Positions 17,534 to 26,782 of a DNA stretch of 64,000 bases are shown piece after piece. The translations under genes and the position numbers were made by a program. A model generated the notes under the pieces. It ran no database searches. It was not told where the DNA came from and saw only the letters and a program-made list of their open reading frames with translations. The DNA is from Halomonas daqiaonensis. GTDB taxonomy: Bacteria > Pseudomonadota > Gammaproteobacteria > Pseudomonadales > Halomonadaceae. The stretch lies in NCBI RefSeq assembly GCF_900109725.1, contig NZ_FOBC01000011.1:59930-123929 (forward strand), written 5' to 3'. Numbering within the stretch: the stretch's first letter is position 1; each line of letters starts with the position of its first letter.

Positions 17534-19807
17534 ATGTTCTCGATCCTCAAACCCTCCACAGCCCGGCCCGGCACTCAAGGTCGAGAACAGGTATTTGGAG
17601 CGCTCCCCCTGGCTGCCGCACTCACCGCTGGCCTGCTAATCGGCGGGGCCGCCACCGCCCAGGAGGCCGGTCCGGGGAGCATCATCGTCCTCGACGCCTC
17701 CGGTTCGATGTGGGGCCAGATCGCCGGGGAGCCGAAGATCACGATCGCCCAGCGCGTCGTTGGTGACCTTCTCGATACACTGCCGACCGACCAGACGCTC
17801 GGCCTTGTCGCTTATGGCCACCGCCGGAAAGGCGACTGCGGCGACATCGAGACCTTGGTCGAGCCGGCCACCGGCTCGGCCGAGGCGATCCGTGCGGCGG
17901 TCGAGGCAATGTCGCCCAAGGGCAAGACACCGCTTTCTGCGGCGGTGCTCAAGGCCGCCGAGCGGCTGAAATACGAGGAGGAGATCGCTACGGTCGTCCT
18001 CATCTCGGACGGCGAGGAGACCTGCAACCTTGATCCCTGCGAGGTCGGCCGCCGGCTCGAGGAGACGGGCGTAGGCTTCACCGCCCACGTCGTCGGCTTC
18101 GGCGTCACAGAGGAGACGGGTGCGGGCCTCGCCTGCCTCGCGGAGAACACCGGTGGCCTCTATCTCGCCGCCGACGACGCCGAGGGGCTCGCCGCGGCAC
18201 TCGAGCGCGTCAGCGCGCCACCGGACCCCGTCCCGGCCACGTTTACCGCCGAGATCGCGGGGACGGGCGAACCGATCACCGAGGGGCTCGTCTGGACGCT
18301 TCGCGACCTCGGCACGGACGCCGCTCTGGTCGAGAACGCCATCCAGGCCGAGCTCCGCCATGAGCTGGCGCCCGGTCGCTACGAAGCCGAGGCGTTGTGG
18401 ATCGATGCCGAAGCCTACGCCTCCGTGACCGTGGAGATCGAACCCGGCGGAGAGCCGATCCAGGCGTTGGTCAGCTTCGAGCGGCCATTGCCACAGGCAA
18501 GCGTGGATGCACCGGAAAGCGCACCGGCGGGCGCGACGGTCGAGGTGGCATGGACAGGGCCGGACGCCGAGAAAGACTATCTCGCGGTATTTCCCGAGGA
18601 AGGCAACTACACCGCCTACACCTACACGTCCGAGGGCTCATCCCTCCAACTCCTGATGCCACCCGAGCCCGGACGCTACGAGATTCGTTATGTCCTCTCC
18701 GCGAGCGGTGCGGCGCTCGCCGCCGCTGCGATCGAGATAGCGCCGGTCACCGCAAGCGTGACGCCCCCCGAGTCCGCCGTGGTCGGCGAGACGGCCGCCG
18801 TCGCGTGGACCGGGCCCGGCTATGACGGCGACTATATCGCGGTCGCCGAGCTCGGCATGGAAGACCGCCGCTATCTTACCTACGCCTATGTCGAGAGCGG
18901 CTCACCGATCGAGATCCAGATTCCGGGCGAACCGGGCGAGTACGAGCTTCGCTACATCCAGCGCCAGGGGGCGAAGGTGATGGCACGCGCGCCGCTTATC
19001 GTCAGGGGCGCCGAGGCGACGCTCGCCGCGCCGGAAACGGCCACGGCCGGGACCGCGGTGGCCGTCGAGTGGACGGGGCCGGCGCGGCCCGGCGACTTTC
19101 TCACGGTGGCGCTGCCGGGGGCGAAGGGCGGCGACTACGAGAACTATGTCTACACGCGGAATGGTTCGCCCGCGAGCCTGGTCATGCCGGCCAATCCCGG
19201 CGATTACGAGATCCGTTACGTGCTCGACCAGGATCGCGCCGTGCTGGCGACGCGGCCGATCCGGGTCGAGACGGCACAGGCGGGCGTGAACGCCCCGGCG
19301 ACAGTCGTCGCCGGCTCGACGGTCGAGATCTCCTGGACCGGCCCCGACAGCGACAAGGACTACCTCTCGGTCGCCACGCCAGACGACGCGCCGACGCGCT
19401 ACGTGAACTACGTCTACACGCGTGAGGGCTCGCCGGCGCCGCTGATGATGCCGGCCGAGCCAGGTACCTACGAGATACGCTACATCCAGCGCGAGGGTGG
19501 GCGAGTCATCGCTCGCCAGCCGATCGAGGTCGGCCCGGTCGAGGCGCAGATCGCCGCCCCGCCCTCGGCCCCGGCTGGCGGAACGCTCCAGGTCATGTGG
19601 CGGGGCCCCGCCTATAACGGCGACTACCTCGCAATCGCCCGTCCCGGCGACGACGGTGGGCGCTACGAGAGCTACGTCTATGCGCGAGAGCCGGGGACGG
19701 CGACCTTCACCCTGCCCGAGGCACCGGGCGAGTATGAGCTCCGCTATGTCATGCGCCAGGGCAAGCGCGTCATCGCGCGGACGCCGCTGACGGTGGCTGC
19801 GCCATGA
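17534..19807 (+). CDS. Exported VWA protein with five Ig-like repeats
   Basis: A 757-residue exported protein. A hydrophobic stretch at about residues 22-42 ending in ATAQ is a signal peptide or anchor. The VWA domain (about 48-230) has a full metal-ion adhesion site: DASGSMWG (Asp54, Ser56, Ser58), a KGKTPLS threonine and LISDGEETC. A linker domain (about 235-320) is followed by five tandem repeats of about 88 residues. ATG 17534 is preferred because AAGGAG stands at 17521-17526, seven bases upstream. Such proteins bind protein partners through the metal site; no enzyme motif is seen. It overlaps the next gene by four bases (ATGA). The organisation recalls VWA proteins of alphaproteobacteria, which hints at transfer (impression, not tested). 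Confidence 0.88.
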   Translation: MFSILKPSTARPGTQGREQVFGALPLAAALTAGLLIGGAATAQEAGPGSIIVLDASGSMWGQIAGEPKITIAQRVVGDLLDTLPTDQTLGLVAYGHRRKGDCGDIETLVEPATGSAEAIRAAVEAMSPKGKTPLSAAVLKAAERLKYEEEIATVVLISDGEETCNLDPCEVGRRLEETGVGFTAHVVGFGVTEETGAGLACLAENTGGLYLAADDAEGLAAALERVSAPPDPVPATFTAEIAGTGEPITEGLVWTLRDLGTDAALVENAIQAELRHELAPGRYEAEALWIDAEAYASVTVEIEPGGEPIQALVSFERPLPQASVDAPESAPAGATVEVAWTGPDAEKDYLAVFPEEGNYTAYTYTSEGSSLQLLMPPEPGRYEIRYVLSASGAALAAAAIEIAPVTASVTPPESAVVGETAAVAWTGPGYDGDYIAVAELGMEDRRYLTYAYVESGSPIEIQIPGEPGEYELRYIQRQGAKVMARAPLIVRGAEATLAAPETATAGTAVAVEWTGPARPGDFLTVALPGAKGGDYENYVYTRNGSPASLVMPANPGDYEIRYVLDQDRAVLATRPIRVETAQAGVNAPATVVAGSTVEISWTGPDSDKDYLSVATPDDAPTRYVNYVYTREGSPAPLMMPAEPGTYEIRYIQREGGRVIARQPIEVGPVEAQIAAPPSAPAGGTLQVMWRGPAYNGDYLAIARPGDDGGRYESYVYAREPGTATFTLPEAPGEYELRYVMRQGKRVIARTPLTVAAP
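18499..19804 (+). repeat. Five protein-level tandem repeats in the VWA gene
   Basis: Repeat units start near residues 320, 406, 494, 583 and 671 of the VWA protein. Each has the pattern A.ESAPAG.TV.V.WTGP, then DYLAVA, a Y..Y.Y motif, GSP, and P.EPG.YEIRYV followed by a closing R.PI.V. This looks like a seven-strand sandwich module used in series as a stalk or a binding array. The units are diverged at DNA level, so they are old duplications. Confidence 0.85.
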
Positions 19808-20586
19808 GGGCCCGGGCGGCGCTAGCGATGCTGGCTTCGCTTGCAGCGCTCTGGGCGGGGCACGCCACAGCAGGCGAACTCGAGGTCACACTGACCGTGC
19901 TCGACCCCGAGAGCTTCGCGACGCGCCCGCCTGAGGGCCAACTCGAGTGGCGCCTGCAAGGGCCTGGGGCCAAGCTCGCAGAGGCGCGCGAGGCATCACC
20001 TCTGGCGGTCTTCGACCTCGCCCCGGGGCGCTGGCAAGTGGTCGTCTGGGAGGCGGAGACGCGCGCGGCCACCAGCTTCACCGCTCAGGTTCCGGAGAGC
20101 GGGACGGCCGCGGTAGCCGCGCTCCTCTCGCCAAGCGCCGCCGGAGTGATCCCGGCCGAACCCGAGCCCTCCAAGCCTTCACCACCCCCCGCGGTGGCGA
20201 CTGAACCCACGTTGCCCACGCCCCGCTCGGCGAGTGACACGGATCAGCGCTCCACGGCGGGCTCCGCCGCGCTGCCACCCTCCTTCGACACGCCCAGATC
20301 GGAGGCGGCACCCGCGCTGGCGCCGGAGACGATCGCGCCGCTCGAGATCGTCCGCACCTTTGCACCCGGCGCCAGCTTCTCGGTACGCCTCCCGGCGGTC
20401 GCGAACTGGAGCAACGACCTCGTGGTGATCGTGGGTGGCGGACCGGGGCGGCGCGCCACGCAGGTGCGCGGCGACCTCGGCCAGATCGAGCTGACCGCCC
20501 CCGAGCGTCCAGGCGTCTACCGAGTCGAGTATCTCGCGATTCCCGAGGAGACGGTTGTCTCTCGAACGGAGTTCATCGTGGAATGA
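19804..20586 (+). CDS. Exported protein sharing a module with the VWA repeats
   Basis: A 260-residue protein with a signal peptide (ALAMLASLAALWAGHATAG), a beta-rich N-terminal domain (about 25-115), a proline/serine/alanine-rich linker (about 120-175) and a C-terminal domain of about 85 residues. The C-terminal domain ends in GVYRVEYLAIPEETVVSRTEF, which matches the closing pattern of the VWA repeats (GEYELRYV then a basic turn and R.PI). It is joined to both neighbours by ATGA overlaps. I infer that it assembles with the VWA protein in the periplasm or outside the cell; no function is known to me. Confidence 0.75.
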   Translation: MRARAALAMLASLAALWAGHATAGELEVTLTVLDPESFATRPPEGQLEWRLQGPGAKLAEAREASPLAVFDLAPGRWQVVVWEAETRAATSFTAQVPESGTAAVAALLSPSAAGVIPAEPEPSKPSPPPAVATEPTLPTPRSASDTDQRSTAGSAALPPSFDTPRSEAAPALAPETIAPLEIVRTFAPGASFSVRLPAVANWSNDLVVIVGGGPGRRATQVRGDLGQIELTAPERPGVYRVEYLAIPEETVVSRTEFIVE

Positions 20587-22805
20587 AATATCTGCTTCCC
20601 GCGGTGGTTGCGCTCCTGATTCCAGCGGCCGCCGCCCATGCCGACTGGCCGCACCCCCTTGTCTGGTCCTGCGACAAGCCCGGGACGGATCTCGTCGAGC
20701 CGCAGTGGTGCTACGAGCAGGGCGAGCGCCAGCCGGTCGTAGATACGACGAAATGGCTCGTCGAAGAATCCGCCGACTGGCTCGAGAAGCTCCGGGCGCC
20801 GCCGCCGGTCATCCCGACTGTCCCGCACCGCAGCGCGCAGGCCTACTACATCGAACTCTTGAGTGACGGAGAAAAAGCCAAGACGCCTCTTGGGCCCAAT
20901 ACGCTCTCCAGCACCGAAATCGATACCATCGTTCACGGCGTCTTCCCGCCGGACGCGAACATTCTCGGTGATGACGTCGCAATCACGCAGCTGCCGATTT
21001 TCATGTGGCTGAACTCGGCTGCAGCGATGCCGGCCGGCGACTGGCGTAACCCCTGCGGCCGATGGCTGCGCGGCGGCCTGGCCCAGGCCTTCGGGAGCCT
21101 GGCGGCAGAGCGGCTTGACGGCGTTGACGTCGCCGATCGGTGGCTACGGATGGGGACCGGCTTCCATCCTTACCTGGACCTGTCGCTTCACACGCCCTGG
21201 GACTTCGACGGCTCGGGCGAGGAGGATCCGGGATGTCAGACCGAAGCCGGCTTCAACCTTTCACGTGAGATCACCACGGCGGACTTGACGCGCGCCCTGG
21301 GACAACCGAATGCGCTCTTCTTCACACGGCTGGCGGGCCTGGTGTACGGCGGCGCCGGGCATCTCGACTTCGAACTCAACTCGCTCCTGCAGATCGCCCG
21401 CTCCCTCCCCCCGGGCATCCAGGCCGAGCCAGACCGTCTCGGCGTGGTCCAGGCGCTCGACCGGACGCTTCGGACCTGGTTCCCGCGCGGCCTTTACGAG
21501 GCCTACCCGACGGTCGCTGCCGGCTTCACGCGCCAGATAGGCGGCCAGACGCGGGGGCGGGTCTTCTTCACGGAGGAGGCGCCGATCCGTGCCGCGCTTG
21601 GCGAGACCATTGCGAGCGAGGTGGTCGTGGTCCGTCCATTGGCGACGGAGCTATTCACCGTGTTCTTGCCGGCGGCACCGGATCATCGGGTCCGCATCGA
21701 GGTCGAGGTCGAACCGGTGGATGCGGCCGCCGTTCGCGACGTGCACCTCCTGGTGAACGGCAAGCCGCGTCGAGACCACTTCAACCTGCCCCGTTGGACG
21801 AAGATCGTCGAGTCGGTTCCAAAACTGAGCAAGATCTACGTCGCGGCCGCGGCTGCGCCAGAAAGCCTCGATAGTCTCGAACCCGAGGAGGTTCGGGTGA
21901 AGGTCACGCTGACGAGTGTCGGCGAGTGTACGCCGGATCTGATGACGGCGATGACCAACCCGCGCAGCCTGGAGGCGATCGGGCAGATGGGAGACGCGCT
22001 TGGCCTCGGCGATGGGGACATGCCGGGGAAGCTGATGGAGATGCTCGGTGCCCTGACCGGTGCGAACGAACCGGCGGACCCGGCACTCTCCCCCGCAACC
22101 GGCGAGCTCTCGATCGTGATAGGCGGGCGCGAGGCCGGCGGCGCAATCTGTGCCGATCCGCTTGCCGCCGTGCAGCGCTCAGACGAGCCGTCTGCGCGCG
22201 ACGTCGCCCTCAGCTTCTACACGCCAGGACCCTCGGCGACGATGAATACTTACGATGCCATGATCGTCGCTCATGACGGCTGGGAGGGCTGGCCCGCCAA
22301 TGCCCAGCTCCAGCTCCACCTTCGCCTGCCGGGCGTCGCGCCGGAAGAGCTCGAGGCGGGCTCGAGCTATCCTGCCCGCCTCCTCGGCCTGCAGCGGACC
22401 GGCTTCTTCCCGATATGGTCGCGCTACGAGGGCGAATTTCACCCCTACTTCCCGTATCAGGAGGCCTTCACCGGATGGAGCGAGTTCGCCAACGCCGGCC
22501 CGCTCGCCGGGACCGTCTGGATCGACACGATCGAGGGGGGGCGAGTCTCGGGCCGGCTCCTGCTCGAAGGCGAGGCAGAGATGGCGCGGGTCGAGCACAC
22601 GATGGAGGAGACCGGCGAAGCGACGCCCTCCTTCTCCTGGGAGGGAGAGGTGACCATGGAACCCGTGTCCATTGAGGCCGAGTTCACGATCCCCGCGCAG
22701 GAGGAGGGTCGGCAGCGCATGCGCGGGGGCGTCTTCGTCCGTCCCGCCCGGGTTGCGACGGACGAGAGCACAGGCACGGACGACGGCTCGACACCCAGCC
22801 GGTAA
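20583..22805 (+). CDS. Large exported protein of unknown function
   Basis: A 740-residue protein with a signal peptide (KYLLPAVVALLIPAAAAHAD, cleavage near residue 20) and a handful of cysteines that could form disulfides in the mature protein. No transmembrane helix or catalytic motif is evident. A middle segment (LPAAPDHRVRIEVEVEPVDA) looks like a beta-sandwich domain, and the C-terminal third contains another beta-rich stretch (SGRLLLEGEAEMARVEHTME). It is the third gene of the overlapping trio (ATGA with the preceding gene). I do not recognise a family. The tight coupling argues that it works with the VWA protein, perhaps as its ligand. Confidence 0.7.
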   Translation: MKYLLPAVVALLIPAAAAHADWPHPLVWSCDKPGTDLVEPQWCYEQGERQPVVDTTKWLVEESADWLEKLRAPPPVIPTVPHRSAQAYYIELLSDGEKAKTPLGPNTLSSTEIDTIVHGVFPPDANILGDDVAITQLPIFMWLNSAAAMPAGDWRNPCGRWLRGGLAQAFGSLAAERLDGVDVADRWLRMGTGFHPYLDLSLHTPWDFDGSGEEDPGCQTEAGFNLSREITTADLTRALGQPNALFFTRLAGLVYGGAGHLDFELNSLLQIARSLPPGIQAEPDRLGVVQALDRTLRTWFPRGLYEAYPTVAAGFTRQIGGQTRGRVFFTEEAPIRAALGETIASEVVVVRPLATELFTVFLPAAPDHRVRIEVEVEPVDAAAVRDVHLLVNGKPRRDHFNLPRWTKIVESVPKLSKIYVAAAAAPESLDSLEPEEVRVKVTLTSVGECTPDLMTAMTNPRSLEAIGQMGDALGLGDGDMPGKLMEMLGALTGANEPADPALSPATGELSIVIGGREAGGAICADPLAAVQRSDEPSARDVALSFYTPGPSATMNTYDAMIVAHDGWEGWPANAQLQLHLRLPGVAPEELEAGSSYPARLLGLQRTGFFPIWSRYEGEFHPYFPYQEAFTGWSEFANAGPLAGTVWIDTIEGGRVSGRLLLEGEAEMARVEHTMEETGEATPSFSWEGEVTMEPVSIEAEFTIPAQEEGRQRMRGGVFVRPARVATDESTGTDDGSTPSR

Positions 22806-23148
22806 CGAACGCCCTGCGCCCTTTCAGTAGAACCCGACCGAAGGAAGTGTGTGTTTTCCTGAATTCAAGACGTGGTGAACACCGCTTCCTATACGAGGGC
22901 GAGATGGTGCCGGACTTCAAACGCGAGTTACTTACCTTTCTGTTAGCGCATTTGATGAAGCAAAAGGTGAGCGGATGTCGGAGGAAAAGAGGATTTATGT
23001 TGACTACGCTTAGAATGCGCTAGGCCCGGTCGGGAATGGTTCGGTACGACCAATGGCGATCCTGACCGGGACTTGACGGATCGACGGCTTCGGCCTCGCT
23101 CCCTTGAGGCGTTGACCGTCGCCTTTTCCGAGAAGAGGGGACAGCATC
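22806..23148. other. Intergenic region before the protease genes
   Basis: This is 343 bases without a convincing gene. A 58-codon open frame on the plus strand (GTG 22847 to TAG 23021-23023, containing FLLAHLMKQKV) has no properly spaced ribosome site and is probably not coding. The region is lower in GC than the VWA operon. The promoter of the protease gene should lie here; the ribosome site AGAGGGG is at 23134-23140. Confidence 0.4.
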
Positions 23149-24534
23149 ATGCGACAACGGCACAACTACACAACAAGCTTGATAGCCGCAGCGGTATCGA
23201 TGAGTCTTGGTCTTCCTGTAGCGTTTGCCCAGAATCAGGACGATCAGCAAACGACCTTCAATCCACAGCTGGAAATGCCGTCGATACAGACACCCCAGAT
23301 CAATCGTGACGCTCTCAGGACCCAGCCGAAGCTTCAATCTCCCGACTTGCACACGATGCCAGAGATGGACCCCGAAGGCCCCGGGCGCAAAGAAATCTCG
23401 ATGAACGAGCTTCCCGAGTGGCTAGTGAAGACTCCGCTCATTCAGGACATCTCAAAGCAGTCATTCGTGATCGATCGCCCGCGCCGCACCTCGATTGACA
23501 CCCAAGACATGCAACTGATGCCATCGGTCGAATTCGATAATGATGAGGATATCGACGAAGAAAGACTCACCCCGCCGGACTTGGGTGAGCTGAGACAGCA
23601 GGCCCGCCTCGTGGATTTCGAGTTCTACGACATGGGCTCCGGACGCTCCTTCCAGGTCGTGTCGCCGCGCGCCAGACTCGCTGCCTTCGCGCGCGAGGTC
23701 AATGAGCTGGTAGACGAGACCAACCCAGAAGGCAAACCCGTCTCGGACGAGATGATCGAGCAGGAAAGCCGCATCGAGAAGGCCTGGAGCAACAGAACCG
23801 ATAACCGGATCCGGCGTGCCATCGCGGACGGCTTTTCGGACAGGCACTCGATCTACCAGCGCATCGCCGATTATGGCGGCTGTTCAGCCAACGTACTGGT
23901 CGCCAATTCCAGGCGCATGATCGCCATCACGGCAGCGCACTGTGTCTTCACGTCCAGCGGCAACATCTCGAACGCTTCGATCCGTCCACGTCGTGACGGT
24001 GGAACATCCCCCACTTGGGGCTCCTGGTCGGTCTACGGCTATGGTTACTATCCCCAGTTTTTGAACAATAATTGCGACAGCAGTTTCAGCGGGGGCTGCA
24101 TCCGCCATGATATCGCCCTGATATTCGCCCGCCCTGACAGAGGCGCGACACCGCCGGCTGGCATGGGCTGGGGGTATCGCAGGAAAGGCTTCCTCAACGG
24201 ACACAATGCTTACCGCCGAGGCTACCCTGGCTGTGGATCGCCGCACAGCCCCTCCGGGTGCACGACAAACGCACTCTACGGCGATGGCGACGTCTTCAAT
24301 CGATTCTTTGCCTTCAGGGATTCAGATGGCTGGCCGCGCCAGTTCCGATTCAGCTCAGACACCAACCCCGGGGATAGCGGATCCGGCCTGTACTACTACA
24401 GAAACGGTTACCCGTATGTTTACGGGGTCACATCCGCCGAGCGGAATTGCCGGCAGAACTGCCGCGGTCGCACTCCGAGCTTTGGACGACGGATCACACC
24501 TGAGTTCTTCGATTTCATCAACTCCGTGCGATAG
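23149..24534 (+). CDS. Secreted trypsin-like serine protease with long N-terminal region
   Basis: A 461-residue secreted serine protease of the chymotrypsin/trypsin fold. A signal peptide ends near AFAQ (residue 27). About 200 residues of hydrophilic, acidic sequence follow, probably a propeptide or inhibitory domain, then the protease domain (about 240-455). The triad is visible: His264 in ITAAHC, Asp321 in RHDIALI and Ser410 in NPGDSGSGL. Several cysteines in the protease domain (GGCS, NNNCD, GGCIRHD, GCGS, NCRQNC) suggest disulfides and an extracytoplasmic site. ATG 23149 has AGAGGGG eight bases upstream. It is followed after 9 bases by a second, unlike protease, so the two are probably co-transcribed. 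Bacterial proteases of this class are often autoprocessed virulence or predation factors; the target here is unknown. Confidence 0.85.
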   Translation: MRQRHNYTTSLIAAAVSMSLGLPVAFAQNQDDQQTTFNPQLEMPSIQTPQINRDALRTQPKLQSPDLHTMPEMDPEGPGRKEISMNELPEWLVKTPLIQDISKQSFVIDRPRRTSIDTQDMQLMPSVEFDNDEDIDEERLTPPDLGELRQQARLVDFEFYDMGSGRSFQVVSPRARLAAFAREVNELVDETNPEGKPVSDEMIEQESRIEKAWSNRTDNRIRRAIADGFSDRHSIYQRIADYGGCSANVLVANSRRMIAITAAHCVFTSSGNISNASIRPRRDGGTSPTWGSWSVYGYGYYPQFLNNNCDSSFSGGCIRHDIALIFARPDRGATPPAGMGWGYRRKGFLNGHNAYRRGYPGCGSPHSPSGCTTNALYGDGDVFNRFFAFRDSDGWPRQFRFSSDTNPGDSGSGLYYYRNGYPYVYGVTSAERNCRQNCRGRTPSFGRRITPEFFDFINSVR

Positions 24535-24543
24535 CGGCGGGCC

Positions 24544-25257
24544 ATGGTAACCCCCGGCTTTCGCTATTCTGACAAGGCGGTGCTCATGTTTCTCATGGGC
24601 GCCGCCGCTCTTTTCCTGTTTCCCGGCAATGCTCTGGCCCAGTCTTCTTACGACTTCCATTTCATCGCACACGCCGATGATCGCGGGGAGACTATCGAGC
24701 GGATGTGCGGTGCGACCCATCTAGCGTCCAACGTCGCCATAACGGCCCGGCACTGCCTGTGGGGAATCGGCGAAGAACTCACATTGGCCTGTCATGCCGG
24801 CACAGGGGTGGCCCTCGATAAGGTGCGAGTGGACCGGATCGTCTTTCATCCCTCCCACGACATTGCCCTTTTCCGGATTTCAGGGGCGGACGCATGTGGC
24901 GCACCACAAGAGCCGCCCACTATCGAACCGGCATCGACCGACCCCTATCACATCTGGACGATGGCGCCGCCGGACTTGCCAATCGACGTGTCAGACTGGA
25001 TCCGCTCGAAAATCACCGTTGCGGAAGTCGAGGTGGATGGGCCAGTTATCCGCATGCAAGTCGGGCAAGACTGTCCGATGCGTGGAGATTCCGGTGCCGC
25101 ACTAATTTCGATTAGAGGCGAAAAGCCATCCCTTCACGGCCTGCTCATCGGTGGCAGCCCCGATTGTCCCGGCAGCTCCGTTTTCGTTCGCTTCGCACCT
25201 GTCAGAGACTGGATAGAGCGCCATGTGGCAACTGTAGCGGAGGAGGTTGATCGATGA
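24544..25257 (+). CDS. Second secreted trypsin-like serine protease
   Basis: A 237-residue secreted trypsin-like protease. Triad residues are visible: His70 in ITARHC, Asp106 in SHDIALF and Ser183 in MRGDSGAAL. The signal sequence MFLMGAAALFLFPGNALAQ suggests that the real start may be ATG 24586, which has AAGG nine bases upstream; the longer frame from 24544 adds 14 residues. There is no large propeptide, unlike the preceding protease. The gap to the preceding gene is 9 bases, so they are likely one operon. The two proteases share little sequence outside the triad, so this is not a simple recent duplication. Confidence 0.82.
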   Translation: MVTPGFRYSDKAVLMFLMGAAALFLFPGNALAQSSYDFHFIAHADDRGETIERMCGATHLASNVAITARHCLWGIGEELTLACHAGTGVALDKVRVDRIVFHPSHDIALFRISGADACGAPQEPPTIEPASTDPYHIWTMAPPDLPIDVSDWIRSKITVAEVEVDGPVIRMQVGQDCPMRGDSGAALISIRGEKPSLHGLLIGGSPDCPGSSVFVRFAPVRDWIERHVATVAEEVDR

Positions 25258-25393
25258 TGGACTCTTCTCCTCCAGAGAGTCCTGTGGTTTCGTTCGCGAC
25301 GCCGGAATTCAAGCGATACGTGCAACATCTGCGGTATCCACGGTTCCTGAGCAGTCTGTCAGGAACATCGGTACGGTCTGCCGTGTGCGAGAG

Positions 25394-26782
25394 CTATTGC
25401 CGCAAGCGCTGCGCCTGTGCGCCGCTGATCCAGGCGGCGCTCACCACGTCGTCCCAGGCCAGCTCCCGATGCAGGATTACCGTGCCGGACGACGGGTCTA
25501 TCAAGCGCAGCCGTTCGGCGCCGAGCACGACCTGCAGCGCCTGGTCGGGGCTGGTAAAGGTGTGCCGGGCGCTTGCATCGGTACGCTCGTCCGATTTGCC
25601 TGCGGCCGCACCGGTTTGTGCCGCCGGCTGAGGGGCCAAGCCCGCGGGGACGTTAACTTGCAGGTCGTAGGTCGCCGAAAGCGCGTAAGGCGCGGAGGCG
25701 TCCGCCAGGACGAAAGCGTAGAGAGCGCCCACCTGGTGGTCCAGCAGAAGGCGCATGCCAGACAGATCCAGATCGCCCACCGCCTGCAGGGCCTGAGGCG
25801 ACAGTTCATCTTCGAACTTTCCCGAACTGTAGCGATCCTTGATCCGTTCGCGCGCCTGCTCCAATTGCGCTTCGGAAAGCAGATACTCAGGGGGCAAAGG
25901 GTTCTCTGTGGGCCTCAGGCGGCCTGTGGTGAGCGGCACACAGCCGCGGCGGTCTATATGCGTAGGATGGGGCGCGCCGGACTCCCACCGTGCCCGCGTA
26001 TGCCCGCAGACAATACCCTCGGCGACCGTGAGCACCAGTGTCTCGCGGCGGTAACGGCTGTCCGTCCCACCACGCTGCATGGCCGCTTCCATCTCCTGGC
26101 GTATCGCTTGGTGGGCGTTGCCCGGGATCAGCTTCTGTCCCCACCGAGCGGCGTAAACGTCGCGGGACGTTCCGCGACAGCCCTCCCCCGTGCAGCCCCG
26201 GGGCAATCGGACCGTCAACGTCTGGAGGCGCATCAAGCCCTGTGGTTGTGGGGATACGATCATCCCTTCAATCGGAAAAATATCCGCGCCCTGTTCTGCG
26301 CCTTGTCCCGAAGGGACGGATGGGGCGCGGGACAGGAGAAGGGAGCGGTAGCTCTCTCCGGTGCGCAGGCTCAGGAGCAGAACGCTGGTATCGTCTTCGG
26401 CCTCCTGGCCCAAAGCGCTGCTGCTGGTGGCGGCACCGCCCTGCTGCTCGGCATCATCGGGCCTCAATGTCTGGGAATCTGGACGCACGCAACCCATCGC
26501 CGACTCCAGATACCAGACAGCTGCACTTCGGTCGCCCACCCCCAGCGGCTCGTTACTGCAGTCAAAACCCGACGCCAAGCGATCGGCGGCTCGCCACGCC
26601 AGCATATTGGCTGACGGATTGGCCCGCGCATCTATATACGCCACATGACAGGCTTTGTCGGCGCTGTACGTCACCGATAGCCAGGCACTTATTGCCAGCG
26701 CGAACAGACTGCTCATCAGCCTGTCCGGGAACTGGAACGCCCACCGTCTGACCAGCCGTGAAGCTCGGCTCGTGTTGGTCAT
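25394..26782 (-). CDS. Membrane-anchored protein of unknown function
   Basis: A 462-residue protein with one hydrophobic segment at about residues 20-42 (SSLFALAISAWLSVTYSA) and a long, probably extracytoplasmic, C-terminal part. The start ATG (complement 26782) has GGAGG five bases upstream; a GTG one codon earlier is also possible. The cysteines (ACHVAY, FDCSN, GCVRP, GCTGEGC, VCGH, GCVPL) fit an exported protein. The C-terminal half has a helical segment (LSEAQLEQARERIKDRY) and a DHQVGALYAFVL stretch. No known domain is recognised. It is convergent with the protease genes, so a shared role is only positional inference. Confidence 0.7.
   Translation of the reverse strand: MTNTSRASRLVRRWAFQFPDRLMSSLFALAISAWLSVTYSADKACHVAYIDARANPSANMLAWRAADRLASGFDCSNEPLGVGDRSAAVWYLESAMGCVRPDSQTLRPDDAEQQGGAATSSSALGQEAEDDTSVLLLSLRTGESYRSLLLSRAPSVPSGQGAEQGADIFPIEGMIVSPQPQGLMRLQTLTVRLPRGCTGEGCRGTSRDVYAARWGQKLIPGNAHQAIRQEMEAAMQRGGTDSRYRRETLVLTVAEGIVCGHTRARWESGAPHPTHIDRRGCVPLTTGRLRPTENPLPPEYLLSEAQLEQARERIKDRYSSGKFEDELSPQALQAVGDLDLSGMRLLLDHQVGALYAFVLADASAPYALSATYDLQVNVPAGLAPQPAAQTGAAAGKSDERTDASARHTFTSPDQALQVVLGAERLRLIDPSSGTVILHRELAWDDVVSAAWISGAQAQRLRQ

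Noticed and set aside
22847..23023. Possible 58-codon gene upstream of the first protease
   Set aside because: There is no spaced ribosome site and no recognisable feature; it was kept only as a comment in the intergenic entry.
25247..26614. A 455-codon plus-strand open frame opposite the membrane protein gene
   Set aside because: Its composition is that of a high-GC antisense shadow and it overlaps the end of the second protease. The minus-strand frame has a ribosome site and a membrane anchor.
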